Shown in pieces: positions 1 through 11,729 of a DNA stretch of 64,000 nt. Origin of the DNA: Lenzites betulinus (lineage: Eukaryota; Basidiomycota; Agaricomycetes; Polyporales; Polyporaceae). The stretch covers positions 124,001-188,000 of the forward strand of contig JABYQU010000051.1 of NCBI GenBank assembly GCA_022264855.1, in the 5' to 3' direction. Each line of letters opens with the position of its first letter. Within the stretch, counting starts at the first letter, position 1. Below the pieces are notes generated by a model. It saw nothing but the letters and a program-made list of their open reading frames with translations, was not told the DNA's origin and searched no databases. The translations under genes and the position numbers were made by a program.

Positions 1-357
1 GCGGTCGCCTTCTACCAAAAACAACAAACCAACTGGGATATTTGCACGGCACCCAGCGAAATAGTCCGTGGAGGGAGACGAGAATACAGACGAGGTGGAG
101 GTTGAGGTCAGAGGATGAAGGTGAGATGAGTACGCGCGCCGCGGCGGCGCAGCCACTGTGTAGCCGCTCACGTCACCGCGCGATACACACACACTTGACA
201 TTCAGGCACGCATGCAGAATCACTCAGGGACTCTAAGATCTGAGCCGTTCGGACATGATAGAGGTTAAGTACTATTGTATGGTCCAGCACGTAGGTAACA
301 GCAACACGTCTGGATGCAAGTGCTCTACATCTATCCGGGCAACGGTATTCATTACGC
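1..357. other. 3' flank of ATP3, no gene seen
   Basis: This stretch lies downstream of the ATP synthase gamma stop codon and reaches the window edge. Open frames here are short, lack recognisable motifs and do not continue the ATP3 reading frame. It probably holds the ATP3 3' UTR and spacer. Confidence 0.5.
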
Positions 358-1507
358 TCAGAGCGCACTCGCACCTGCGCTTGGACGTGAGTATCGACGC
401 TCTCAGGCTCTGAGATACACCACGTACCGGTAATGATGTCGACCAGCTCGTTCGTGATGGCAGCCTGGCGACCACGGTTGTACTGCAGGGTCAGACGGTT
501 AATCATGTCGCCCGCGTTCTTGGATGCATTGTCCATGGCGTTGCGACTAATGGCATGTTAGAATGGTCACTGCAAGACCGGCCGTTCCGTTTACGTACCG
601 AGCGCTCTGCTCGCAAGCGTGACCCTCGACAAGGGCAGCGTAGATTGCGTTGGCAAAGGTGAACTCAGCCAAGTCCCGGGTGGAGTCGTCCTCCTGCTCG
701 TACGCACGGAAACCAGCTGAACCGCGCGTGAGCGCTTAAATTTCAAGAACAGCGCAGGGAAAACCTACGCGACTCCTTGAGGAGAGCCTCAGGCTCGACC
801 TCAATGATGGCGGGCTCGTACGAGATAGCGGAGACAAACTTGTTGTACACAATCGCAATCTTGTCGTAGGTGACGCCAGAGGTGAGGATGAGATCCGCGA
901 CGCCGGCCGCGTCCGCGAAAGTCGGGATGTCGCGGCCAATCTGGTTGAAGGACATAACCAGGTTCTTGGGGAGCAAACGGGAGAGTTGCGCCTTGGACTT
1001 GTCGCCAATGACCATGACGGGGGAGTCCGCGGCAATCTTGTCCGGCTCTGCGAACTCACGGCGGGTCGCCTTCGTCACGGAAGAGTGGATACCACCGCAG
1101 AGACCCTTGTCGGAGGACACGACGATGAACAGGGTGCGCTTGCCAGCGTCCTCAGCGGCCGCGTGCGCGAAGAGTTCTGGACATATATTGGCGATTTGCT
1201 GAGCCTCCGGAGGGTCATGACATACCTGAGTTGGCAAGGCCGTACTCCTTGCCCGCCTGCATCGCACGCTGCGCCTTGGTCATTTTGGTGGACGCAATCA
1301 TTTTCATGGACTATGCTTATGATGTTAGGGACTTTCCGAGGAGGAAAGCGCGAGACAACGCACTTTCGTGATCTTCTCAATGTTCCTTACGGACTTGAGA
1401 CGCAGCTCAATCTCACGAAGCGTGGCCATGTTGCGAGCAGTGGTGGGCGCAGCCCCCAGCGCATTAGGCTGGGAAGCAATACGACCGAGCGTACGCCGAG
1501 CGAGCAT
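358..1507 (-). CDS. ATP3: Mitochondrial F1Fo-ATP synthase gamma subunit
   Basis: This is the rotor-shaft subunit of the F1 sector, coupling proton flow through Fo to ATP synthesis at the inner mitochondrial membrane. The N-terminus ([14 protein letters not shown]...) is Arg-rich and looks like a mitochondrial presequence. The conserved N-terminal helix follows ([19 protein letters not shown], then [16 protein letters not shown]). The core has the family motif [14 protein letters not shown] near residue 105, and the C-terminal helix reads [20 protein letters not shown], ending ITGASAL. The last few residues sit in a short exon after an intron whose donor interrupts the glycine codon of ITG; this sets the stop at 358. 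At least five introns are visible, for example 1177-1225. The start at 1507 is the ATG that opens the presequence. It shares a 252-base upstream region with SUI3, so the two may be co-regulated. Length and motifs match the family. Confidence 0.96.
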
Positions 1508-1759
1508 GATGAAGGGATGAAGGAGTGGAGGTCGGGGTCGTCGTTGACGAGCACGTCGAGGTCGCCCGGGAAATGGCGGGTCGCATTTCGGGCGGAGTCT
1601 GAACGGCGAGTTTGCGGGCCGGGCGCGTCCCGGGGTGCTTTGCGCGGAGCTCGAATCGATCAGCACGACTCATCTCCGTGAAGTGATTGCACGGGCGTTG
1701 GTAGACTGTCTCTTCTCAACGACCTCTACGACGATAAACTCTTGTCGACACTGCCCAGC
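1508..1759. promoter_or_regulatory. Divergent promoter between ATP3 and SUI3
   Basis: The start codons of the ATP synthase gamma gene (minus) and eIF2-beta gene (plus) are 252 bases apart with no other gene between. Both promoters and 5' UTRs must lie in or overlap this space. No clear TATA box was seen, as is usual for house-keeping genes. Confidence 0.6.
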
Positions 1760-3027
1760 ATGGCGTCCGAGGAACCTCTGTTTGATCCATCTCTGAAAAA
1801 GCGCAAGAAGAAGACCGTCGCGTTCTCCGAGGACCCTCTCGGCGCGGACGCCGACCCCACCACCCCCGCACCTGCTGATATCGACAATGTCACCGCGAAC
1901 GGAACAACCGTTGATATGGGTCCTACGACCGCGCATGAGCTCATGAAGCAAAATGAAGTCACCGAAGAGGATGGTGATAAGAAGGAGGCGGAGGATCTGA
2001 AGGCCATGTTCGGCGACCTGAAGAAGAAGAAAAAGAAGAAGGACATCCCGCTTGATCTTGTATGCACATCAAGTTCAATTAAGACGGTATACGTGTGTTA
2101 TTAACGCCGAATTCCTAGGTTGAAGACAACTCAGGCACCTCCACCCCCGTCGTAGCAGCGCCCTCGGAGGACCTTGACTTCTCCGATCTGAAGAAAAAGA
2201 AGAAGAAATCGTCGAAGAAGGCTGCTCTTGACCTGGAGGCGTTTGAGAAAGAGTTGAACCAGTCTAAGGCGCAAGATGCAGAAGAAGACGAGGGCCCCGA
2301 GGAGGGCGCCATCCCAGAACTCGATGAGGGTGAATTGGGCGACGATCCGTTCGCGCGTGCTGGTGGAGACGCCGCCGCTATCAGCCTAGACTCAGGCAGT
2401 GAGCCTTGGCTCAAGAGCGACCGCGACTATACCTATGAAGAGGTCGGTATATTGTGCCTGTCCTGTGCGAATGAATGCTGATATACACTCCTCGCAGCTC
2501 CTCCACCGATTCTACGCGCAACTTCACGCTTCTAACCCTACACTCCTTACCTCCGCCGGCAAGCGGTACACCATCGCGCCTCCGCAGATCATGCGTGAAG
2601 GAAACAAGAAGTCCATCTTCGCCAACGTCTCCGACATCTGCAAACGTATGCATCGGCAGCCAGAACACGTCATCCAGTACATGTTCGCCGAAATGGGTAC
2701 CACCGGCTCCGTCGACGGTTCAGGACGCCTGGTCATCAAGGGTCGCTTCCAGCAGAAGCAGATCGAGCACGTTCTCCGTCGGTACATCGGTATGTCACGT
2801 CCATCCAATGAAGTACGCGCATGTCTACGGGAGCGCTGACCGGATTTGCGTTCTTAGTCGAGTATGTCACCTGCAAGACGTGCAAATCCCCGGACACGAT
2901 CCTCACGAAGGAAAACCGCATCTTCTTCATGGCATGCGAGTCATGCGGATCGCGGCGCTCAGTCAACGCGATCAAGACTGGTTTCCAGGCACAGGTCGGG
3001 CGGAGAAGCAAGAACAAGACGGGTTAG
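1760..3027 (+). CDS. SUI3: Translation initiation factor eIF2 subunit beta
   Basis: eIF2-beta is part of the cytoplasmic ternary complex that carries initiator tRNA to the 40S ribosome, and it contacts eIF5 and eIF2B. Four exons (1760-2059, 2119-2442, 2498-2789, 2858-3027) encode about 361 residues. The N-terminal half is acidic with lysine-rich blocks (KKRKKK near residue 14, KKKKKK near 92, and a third in exon 2); three such K-boxes are the known eIF5/eIF2B binding elements. The C-terminal domain has the [20 protein letters not shown] helix and a zinc ribbon with two CxxC pairs (CKTC and CESC), ending [16 protein letters not shown]. The start is the first ATG opening [18 protein letters not shown]. 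It runs convergently toward the catalase gene. Confidence 0.97.
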
Positions 3028-3442
3028 ACTGGAGTTGTGCTTGTATTGGTCTGTTCCCGTTGGCATCACACTGTATCATGTTGTGTACATCACATACGCA
3101 TATGCATGTATCGCATTGGTTCCTTCACTGTCGAGCAAAACTACTTGTTATGTCGGAAACGTATTCACATACGCTGTATAAAACTTCCTAGAGATCCACC
3201 ACACAAGGCGCTGAAGAGTCTGACCGGACTGCCATTTTTTTCAACAAGGGAGCGATCTGACAATTCCATTGTAGCCTATTATATAATAGCTGTGTCGATG
3301 TGGTATAACGAAAGATGACAACGTCTCTAATAGTTGAGTAATAACAGCGCAAAGAATATTACACCTCGACCGATTGATTACATCACGCCCAGTCCCCCCA
3401 GCGAGCCATTAACTGCGCTCGTATGATCACTTTCGAACTAGC
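3028..3442. other. Convergent intergenic spacer (SUI3 / catalase)
   Basis: The spacer lies between two convergent genes, is AT-richer than its neighbours and holds both 3' UTRs. AT-rich patches near 3230-3310 could serve as polyadenylation signals. No gene was seen. Confidence 0.5.
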
Positions 3443-6099
3443 TTAGAAATCCAGCGTGCTCCCGACAGGTGTCTCGGTAGTGTTCAACCAGGTAGGGCCG
3501 GTTGGGAACGTGAAGGTTTGTACCGTGACGCCGACACCGTTAGCGATAGCCTTGCCGAGCGTGCTGTTGGCGTGGTTGAAAATCGAGGCCATGCGCTGAC
3601 GAATGCTGTACGTGGGTGCGGCGCCGAGGTGACCGACGACGTTGCTGTATACGAACAAGCGGTCAGCAAATAACCAAAGGGGGCGATAGGGGAGGGCGAA
3701 CCTGATGAGGTTCTGCTGGTCCTGCTCAGACAGGGAGTTCCAGAAGATGCGCGGCCAGTCGAAGTCGATTTCCGTCACTTGGGACAACGAAGCGACGGCG
3801 CCGCCCTGCGAAGAGTCGTCAGCGATGCCGTTCCTATATTGGCTTGCCGGGGATGACTCACGGTCCACTGCTGGTGGGTGTCATCTACGAAGGTGCGAGG
3901 GACAAGCTTGATCTGGTCGGTCGTGGACATGTAGTTCGGGCGCGAGCCCTGGTTGCCATTGACGTTCATCCGCCCGTCGCGCTCAAAGTTCGCCACGGCG
4001 TTGATGGGGGCGTTGACCGGTATTTGCTACAGCTAGCGGTTAGAGCGGTCCTTCGTACACTTTGAAATCGACAGACAAACCTTGTGGTTTACACCAAGAC
4101 GATAGCGGTGCGCGTCTGCCGTATGTTGTTTCAGAAGATTTGCTTTGCGGTCATGGGTCATGAGTGCCATGTGGACATACCGGGGTACGAAAACAGCCGC
4201 GCCTGAAGCACTGGGTCTGCAGACGGTTCCCAGCCTTCGACCATGTTGGCCGGAGAGAAAGCGGCCTGCTCGATCTCGGCAAAGTAGCTGCAGCGAACGT
4301 GGTCAATGAGGTAAATGGCATTAGGTCGGGCACTGAGGGCGTACTTCTCGGGGTTCTGCGTGAGGTAGAACCTGCCAATTTCAACCGAAGGGACGTTGTC
4401 ATCTCCCCAGTCCCTGTAGGCAGTGAACATGAGAGTGGTCTAAATATCATAGGATTCTATAGCACGTACTTGGTAAGGTCAAGAACGTTGTACTTGAACG
4501 TCTGGGCGGCCTCTGGGCTCAGGACCTGCGCTTTCAGGGTCCATCCGGGGAAGGTACCGTTTTGAATGGAATCGTACAAGTCCTGGGTGGCGAAGTCTGG
4601 GTTGGTTCCTAGCGGACATCAAGCGGGCATGAGTCATTCATTCATTTTGTCAGCACAATCCATCGAAGGCCGTACCGGCGATAGTGTTAGCTTCAGCGTT
4701 GGTGAAGTTCTGGGTGCCCTGGTGGGACTCGGCGTGCAGGCGGACATACGACCACGTGCCGTCACCCTTTACCCAACTATTGGGATATATCGTATGTCGT
4801 ATCAGGCGTTGTCCAAGGTCGATATCGAGGTACGCACCGATAAGTGTGGCCAGTCCACGCGTCCATATGCCTGAAACCATACGGCGTGCCCAGGTCGGAG
4901 AACAAACGCATGACCTGGTACAAGGACTCGGGGTTCGACCCGAGGTAGTCCCAGAACATGCTGTGCGATTGATCAGCCCAAGGTCACCCGTGATGAAAGA
5001 CAAATGCGAGGGGCTTACTCCTTGTCCCGAAGGTGGCTCGCGGGGTGGCGCTTCTGGGTCTGTAAAACACCTCGCGATCAGTATTGTGCGATCCTCAGCG
5101 CTGATCATGCTAGACGCACGTGGATGAAGTGAGGGAACTTCGCCGGGTCACGGATGAAAAACACTGGCGTGTCTGCATGGCGCGCTGCGTGAGCATATAT
5201 CTCGACCGAGGCTGAAAGAGCCCACTCACTGTTCATGACAATATCCAGGACGCCCTTGCGCGTCCGGAACCTGAACCATCGGGCAGGGTTAAATACAAAT
5301 TAACCGATGGTGACATACCACTACTCACTTGACTGCGAAACCGCGCGGGTCGCGGGCTTCGTCGGGTGACCCGGACTCACCTCCAACGGTACTGAAGCGA
5401 GCTAGAGGGGCAGCGTCAGTACAGAAACAGGATGACTCTGTACCGGCGATGAGACGGACCAGTAATTGGCGTCCTGAGGCCATCCTCGCTCAGCATGTCC
5501 CTGCAAAAATCACGATGTGAGTAAGCATGCATCAACTACTACTGAAATGAGCGCACATTATCGTGTAATTCTTAGCAAAGGCAGCATTGGTCACTTCGAA
5601 GTACCCATGAGCACCCGCTATCGGTGGGTCAGTGTAAGCCTAAGCGCTGCAGCTTTAGAAGCATAACTCACCACCGCGGGCGTGGACCACACGTTCCGGA
5701 ATACGCTCGCGATCGAACGATCCGAAAATCTCGAGCAGGTGAGTGTCCTGAAGGAGAAGAGGCCCTGGAATAAGAGACATATCTTGTCAGCCCCATTCGT
5801 CGGGAGATGGCATGGGTTCCATGGCGCTACTCACCGTTGGATCCGATCCGTTGATATTCATATGGATGGGGGTACGGGGAACCGTTCTCGAGAGTGAACT
5901 CGACGTCTGTAGCATCCATGCTCGACGTCTGCTCTTGGGTGTTGAAACCGCCGCTCACGTCGAAGCTGTAGGCAGCAGCCTGGCTCGCCGGTGCCGTGTC
6001 CCTACGCAGGCCAGGGGCATCCTGCCCAGGGTACCATCCACGCACAGCGGTAGCAACAGAGACGGCGGCAAGAAGGCAACGGAATGGGGTCGAAAGCAT
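3443..6099 (-). CDS. Secreted haem catalase (monofunctional, clade without C-terminal flavodoxin domain)
   Basis: Catalase splits hydrogen peroxide into water and oxygen. The first 20 residues ([20 protein letters not shown]) form a hydrophobic signal peptide, so secretion or cell-wall location is likely. The catalytic-site signature is visible after the early exons: [20 protein letters not shown], containing the distal histidine. Next come [20 protein letters not shown] and the haem-pocket block [14 protein letters not shown]. Further down is [20 protein letters not shown]. The proximal haem-ligand region RLFSYPD lies at about 4190-4210, interrupted by an intron. The C-terminal helical end runs to a stop at 3443, with no sign of the 150-residue flavodoxin-like domain of large-subunit catalases. 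The gene has many short introns (ten or more), so exact borders are approximate. A TATAAA lies 81 bases upstream of the ATG. Family assignment is secure; location is inferred. Confidence 0.94.
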
Positions 6100-6179
6100 A
6101 GTGAGCGTCAGCTAGCGGGTAAAGACCGGGTGAGAACAGTTGGGGTGTGAGGGTCCTCGACAGGCTCCCCCTCCTGTGC

Positions 6180-6185
6180 TTTATA
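6180..6185 (-). promoter_or_regulatory. TATA box of the catalase gene
   Basis: On the minus strand this reads TATAAA and lies 81 bases upstream of the catalase ATG, a normal distance for a fungal TATA element plus short 5' UTR. Confidence 0.6.
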
Positions 6186-7527
6186 CTGTAGCTGCATGAT
6201 AATCTAGAGTGTAGCGTCAAATTCGCCACCAGGAGTGTAAGCAGCTCTGTTGATATCACCGAATACTGTTGCCCGAACGAGGACCGAACGATATGCTCCT
6301 CCCCACATTCGGGACCAAGCACATGCCTTGAATGTGTCACTCCAACAGTACCGGGCATCTGTCCGGTCGGATTTGGGCGAGCCGAGATATGCTGCAGTTC
6401 GCGTGGGCGGGATGATGAGCGGTTTGACGATGGCATTGCCATATGCGGCGCAAGCATACGCCGTAGAGCCTGTACTTGCAATCCCGTGGCACGTTGGGAC
6501 CCTTAATCGGGCTTCGGGATCGGGGATGGCACCGGAAGCCATCCGCAGCGTTGCCAATGGTGAAGCGAAGGGCGCCGGTTGAACCATATGGACTTTGACA
6601 GGGCAACTACGGAGCATATTAAAAATAAAACGCTGGTCAAACCCGTCTCGTGCCGTATTACACAACGTATAGCAGTGTACGGCAAGCATGAGACGAAGGA
6701 TTCAATAGCCTGTGATGATCAGACAATGTGAGCGATGATATTCTTAACATTTGTCGATCACTCTCGCGATCCAAATAACTCACCTCACGTGCAAAGGCTG
6801 ACGAGCGTCCTGCTAGAGTCCAAGTACTTAGCTTCTGTTAAAGGCTGGGACTAGGCTCGCAGATCGTTGCCACTAGATCGTCGAAGTCCGTTATTCGTGT
6901 GAGCACGCACCTGCGCGGGGTTCTCGGGTGACTACAGAGCTTCCAGCCTTCAATGATGCTTAACGAGAGCGTAACGTAGAAGAACAGAGCGCGATCCCCG
7001 ATGCCCACATCACGGAGGACAAGGCACCGTGATCCCCGACAACCCCAGAATATGCGCGATCTCACTTTTAAGCCCTTTGATTGCGAGAATGTCGAAATAT
7101 CGAACGAGTACATACGCTCTGTTCGACTTCGAGGTTTTGAGCGGCCGCGTCCGTCGGACACGATTGATACGAGCAGGTGGGCGTAGCGACCACATCGCCA
7201 AAGCGCTGTTCGGATGTCCAGGTCTGCGCTGACGCACTTCCTGACTCCCTGATGAGAAGGCGCATAAGCAGGCATGTGCTGAATTTGCACGCCGGACGTA
7301 CCACGCGAGCACATCAGACTCACCAATACCCTGTTCGTCGAGCTGGCTTCCTGCGGCAGCCTGTAAGAAATGATCTTTGAAAACAAATCATGATACGAGT
7401 CACAGATCGCCGCCCACGACAGTCAAGAGACCACCAGAGTGTGGGAAATACCAGGCGCTGAGGTACGAAAAGTTCTGTATTCAATGGCACTTGGAAGGAT
7501 AGCGAGCAGGCAGCATGCGAGGGAAAA
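6186..7527. other. Long spacer with no recognised gene
   Basis: This 1.3 kb lies upstream of catalase and downstream of MIC12. Several moderately long open frames occur on both strands, for example 6250-6582 plus and 6838-7386 minus. None shows a recognisable family motif, signal peptide or consistent exon-intron chain. On the minus strand, splice-like signals (a GTGAGT and polypyrimidine-AG sites near 7230-7360) leave open a small, unrecognised spliced gene or pseudogene, but this cannot be supported. Confidence 0.35.
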
Positions 7528-8020
7528 TTACTCTGACTTTGTCCGACTAGCGTCTCCGCCGTACAACGTCTTGCGTGCCCAATCCACAACCTGTTGGTCG
7601 AGATCTCCCGAGCGTCGGAAAAGTGCCTCTACTTGGTTGTTCCAGCTGTTCTGAAGCATGGACAAGAATGGTCGCTGAGGGATGCGCGCCGCTGCAGGTG
7701 TGGGCGCAGGTATATCGGACGACGCGTTCACCATCCTCTCGGAAAGACGATGCAGACTAGCTTTTGGTCAGCTGCGTTCAGGTTTCGAAGGCAGTCCAAA
7801 TTCTCACTCAACACGATGTTGTTGCGCCCTACGCTCTCATCAACTTCATGGACTACTTAATACTAGCCGCTCGTAACTCACCTCGTAGATATCATGGAAG
7901 ACAGACCATAGTAGACCTAGTCGCCGCACACAGATGAGTTTATACGAGTACTGCCGTTGATTCATAACGTACACCGCCTGCCACCAGGGCCCCAGAGGCA
8001 GTTCCGACCAGGAAGGACAT
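7528..8020 (-). CDS. MIC12: MICOS complex subunit MIC12-like protein
   Basis: MIC12 (Aim5/Fmp51 in yeast) is a small inner-membrane protein of the MICOS complex that shapes cristae junctions. Four exons give about 110 residues. Exon 1 encodes MSFLVGTASGALVAGG, a short glycine/alanine-rich hydrophobic segment continuing as VYYGLSSMISTR, typical of the single MIC12 membrane helix. A 21-base exon (7808-7828) encodes AQQHRV, and the last exon runs DLHRLSERMVNASSD to a C-terminal helix (NSWNNQVEALFRRSGDLDQQ, then VVDWARKTLYG). This tail matches the WN..VE...R motif of fungal MIC12. The reading frame holds only if all three introns are spliced. The gene diverges from a mitoribosomal protein gene 290 bases away, supporting a mitochondrial role. 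It is easily missed by gene finders because of its size. Confidence 0.8.
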
Positions 8021-8310
8021 GGTGAGGGTACGCCAGCCGTTACGGGTGTGCAAGGTTCATGTGCAAGAGTGTTCAGACGAGTTTCGGTACGATATGTGTC
8101 TCTTTTCCGGAGATAAGTGGGTTATCATGCTTCTTATAGTCTGGTATTAAGGTTAATGGTCTTCCGGAATCCGAATAGAGCGAAGGAACAAGCGCCGAAG
8201 CGTCTTTCACTTTCGTCCTCGCCGTCGCTGTCCTCGCTGCCGTCCCGGACGACCTCCTCTGGCTGTACACTTCTGTCGTTTTTGTGCGGGAGGCTGGGCC
8301 ACGTTGGAAG
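8021..8310. promoter_or_regulatory. Divergent promoter between MIC12 and the RNase III-like mitoribosomal gene
   Basis: There are 290 bases between opposite start codons of two mitochondrial protein genes. It contains a C/T-rich run near 8205-8250 on the plus strand, as is common just upstream of fungal transcription starts. No TATA box is evident. Confidence 0.55.
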
Positions 8311-9297
8311 ATGTTCAAAAATGTGGGATGTGCGCAGGCTTTGCGCAGGGCAGTCACTCCTCGTAGAGCCGTGCCAACACCTGTCGGTACGTGCACGCAG
8401 CAGGTCTTACGCCTATGTGATCTTTATGCCCGGTTGTAGTCGCGGTCACTCGCGCTGCTCGTCGCTCGTATGTTAATGCAGCGCCAAGCTCGGCGGAGTC
8501 GTCGCGAGGGAGCCAGGTCATTACTCCGAGCAAGTCTCTCGAAGAATGGAGGCGGCAGGACGACGCGCTAGTGCGGCACTTGAACGACGTGTTTTCCCCT
8601 TTGCAATTCCCTCCAGAGCTCGCGTCGCGAATATTGACCCATGCCAGCCATCCGGATGCCATGCGGAGGCATAACGGGAGACTCAGCTTTGTTGGTGCGT
8701 TTTGAACTTCTCTTGCACATCGGGACCACGGAAAGCTTACCGGAACGGCGAACACTTACTTAGGGAGGCGTGTGCTCCAGAGCTACCTGCTTATGTTCGT
8801 ACACTCTGCGCCCGGTCTTCAGCCCGAACACAACTACGAACGCATACTTGAACGCGCATTGAACACCTATGTTCTCGGAGAACACGTCGCGCCAAAATGG
8901 GCCATTGGCAAGGTCCTCAAGTGGCGGCCGATGAACGTCGGCAGCTTCTCAAAACCTTTGGGGCCTGACGTGGCCGTTCCAAGTCCATTTGAAAACCTGG
9001 AGCGAGACGGCGCGAAGGGCATCGGCATGTACAAGGTGCACGGCACGACGGTCGAAGCCATCGTGGGCGGTATTTTCCACCAGTTCGTAAGTATTCATGA
9101 TCCACTCATCTTCCGTCGCGTTCTTGACGCGTCTGTGTGTCCAGGGTGGTTCCGTCGCACACCGCCTCTTCCATACCCGTATACTCCCCAACCTAATAAT
9201 CGAGGGCAGCCACGAAGGCCTGCACAGCGCGTACCACGACCACGCCCGGCAAATCTGTGAGAAGATGGGTGGACCGGAGGGATCGTTGGTGCGATAG
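8311..9297 (+). CDS. Mitochondrial large-ribosomal-subunit protein, RNase III-like (mL57/MRPL15 type)
   Basis: It is predicted to be a structural protein of the mitochondrial 54S subunit built on an inactive RNase III fold. The N-terminus (MFKNVGCAQALRRAVTPRRA) is Arg-rich without acidic residues, a mitochondrial presequence. After an intron at the VG boundary (8390-8457) the protein continues to EWRRQDDALVRHLNDVFSPL and FPPELASRILTHASHPDA. The next exons carry the fold's core: GRRVLQSYLLMFVHSAPGL, then KVHGTTVEAIVGGIFHQF|GGSVAHRLFHTRIL. In active RNase III the signature is ERLEFLGD; here the matching stretch lacks those acidic catalytic residues. About 270 residues with no double-stranded-RNA-binding domain favours mL57 over mL44. 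Stop at 9297. Confidence 0.78.
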
Positions 9298-9482
9298 AGG
9301 GCTGACGGCGGGCCTCAGGTTTGACTAGTTATCCTACCTCCACACGCAATAATACTGCACATCCCATGCTATGGCGCTCTGAATATTCTTTGGGGGTACC
9401 TGCTCGATCTCACGCAGTCAAAGACCATCTATGTGCGCAACTCAAACGTAGGCGCCGGCGCCCCGTCCCTCTACCTTTGACC

Positions 9483-11729
9483 ATGACGAAGACTGCACCA
9501 TACGGCACTTGGACATCGCCTGTCACCATCGATGTGCTCTTAAAGAGTGTGCGTGTCAGAGAGGTTGTATGATAGTGTCAGTCAGGTAATCATTCTGTGC
9601 TGCAGGGAGTGAAGAACGATGAGCTTTTCGTCGACTCAGTCACCTCTACCATCTACCACATCGAGCAGCGTCCAAACGAAGGTGGCCGTCTCGTCATCGT
9701 CAATACAGAGAAAGGCACGGAGGTCTTCGGAAAGGAATGGAGCGCGCGGACTTCTGTGCACGAGGTGAGTAGGCTAATACAAACCGCGCTAAGTATCACG
9801 TATTGAGCAACGTAACCGTGTAACATAGTATGGCGGAGCACCTGCTGTGGCGTACGATGGGGTGATCTACTTCTCCCACTTTAAGGACGGCCGCGTGTAC
9901 AGAGTGAAAGAAGGGGGAGAGCCAGAGCCGGTAACACCAGGTAAATGTCCATTATCGTACCCATTGATTCGCAGAGTGCTAAACGGGTAAACCTAGAGAA
10001 CGCGAACTATCGTTACGCCTCGTTCGCGGTACATCCGGAGCAGCCGCACCTGCTGGTCGCGATCCGCGAGGACCACACTAACCCGCAGCCCTCGGCTGTC
10101 CAGAATATATTGTGCGTGATCGATACCAAGAACAGCACAGTCGCCGAACTCGTCACTGGCGCCGACTTCTACGCAGGCCCGTGCTTCACCCCCGACGGGA
10201 AACACATCGCATGGCAACAGTGGTACCATCCGGACATGCCCTGGGAAGGCTCGGAGATCCACGTCGCGGATGTTACAGCAGACGGATCGTCGCTCACTCT
10301 CAGCAATGACAAGCACGTCGCAGGCAAGCGCATTGATATCAGTGCCGCATACCCCGTCTGGGCCTCGAACGACCTCCTCCTCTTCGTTTCCGACGAGTCT
10401 GGGTACCACAACCCGTGGAAGTACTCGATCTCCACTGGGAAGGCTTCAGCCGTACTGCCTGTACCCCTGGCAGAAGACTTTGCTGAACCGATGTGGCGGC
10501 TCAGCTACACATTCTTCGCACCCCTTGACCTGGAGGGAAAGACTGCGATCTTCAGTGTACTCAGCGAAGGACGCAGCGTGCTCTACCTAGTCAGCCTGTC
10601 GGGCGGCACGTTCGAGCAGCTCGACTGTCCATACGTGAACGTCGCGTGTCTGCTCCGCGTCACGGACAACTCCATCATCTTCCTGGGCCAGGCGTACGAC
10701 GAGGCCGAGCGCATAGTGCTCTGTAGAATCAACGACTATGCAAAGCCGCATTTCGCGCCGGTGAACGCGGCCGCGGCCTCGGACGACCTCCCCTTCGGGC
10801 GCGAGTATGTGTCCATCCCACGTTCGATCACGCTGACGGTGCCCGAGACGGGCGAGCCGGTCCACATCCTGTTCTACCCCCCGGTGAACCCGGACTACGT
10901 CGCGCCCGCGGGCGAGAAGCCCCCGGCGATTATAATGGCGCACGGAGGCCCTACTAGCCGCTCCACACCCGCGCTGTCGCTGAAGGTGCAGTACTACACC
11001 ACACGCGGTTTTGCATGGTGCGTCTCCCGTCGCTTTTTATAGACGTACGGCTCATGTATCCAATCTTAGGGTGGACGTAAACTACGGCGGTAGCAGTGGG
11101 TTCGGACGGAAATACATGTGAGCACCAAGCATATGGCCCCCTGGGAACCGTACTCACGCCTGCGATAACCCACCAGCAAACGGCTCGAGAAGAACTGGGG
11201 CCTTGTCGACGTCAACGACTGCGCGGTCGCCGCAACGCAGCTCTCCGCCGCTCCCCACTCCCTCATCGACCCTGCGCGCCTGGCGATCACCGGCGGGTCC
11301 GCAGGCGGATACACGGTGCTCATGGCGCTCTGCACGCGCCCGGACGTCTTCGCCGCGGGCACGTCCTCGTACGGGATCTCGGACCTCGTCAAGCTCGGCG
11401 AGTTCACGCACAAGTTCGAGAGCCAGTACCTGTTCAAGCTCGTCGGGGGCACGAACGAGGAGGTGCCCGAGGTGTACGCGGCGCGCTCCCCGGTGAAGCT
11501 CGCGGGCAACATTCGGGCACCGTTGCTCGTGCTGCAGGGCTCGGAGGACGCGGTCGTACCACCTGAACAGGCAGAGCTCATCGTGGCCAACATCAAGAAG
11601 CGAGGGGGGCGCGTGGAGTATACCGTGTTCGAGGGCGAGGGCCATGGATGGCGCAAGGCGGAGAATATCAAGACCGCACTCCTTCAGGAGATCGGGTTCT
11701 ACGAGGACGTGTTCGGACTGCGCAAGTGA
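9483..11729 (+). CDS. Prolyl oligopeptidase family (S9) serine peptidase, acylaminoacyl/dipeptidyl-peptidase-like
   Basis: It likely removes acylated residues or dipeptides from small peptides; no signal peptide is visible, so it is probably cytosolic. The start is MTKTAPYGTWTSPVTIDVLL at 9483. The N-terminal half (to about residue 380) is a beta-propeller with repeated strand motifs such as PCFTPDGKHIAWQQWYHPDM and PVWASNDLLLFVSDESG. The C-terminal alpha/beta-hydrolase domain begins around PPAIIMAHGGPTSRS. It contains VDVNYGGSSGFGRKY, the nucleophile elbow GGSAGGY (Ser at about 11303), the acid loop QGSEDAVVPPEQAEL and the histidine loop EGEGHGWRKAEN. All three triad residues are present. 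At least five short introns interrupt it, for example after SVHE (about 9763) and GFAW (about 11017). The family is certain; substrate is unknown. Confidence 0.93.

Noticed and set aside
4925..4945. tRNA T-arm-like CTCGGGGTTCGACCCGAG
   Set aside because: It lies within catalase coding sequence (GSNPESLY) and no acceptor stem or anticodon arm can be built around it.
9993..11645. Several 100-200 codon antisense frames over the S9 peptidase
   Set aside because: They are shadows of a well-supported gene; their residues mirror its codon bias.
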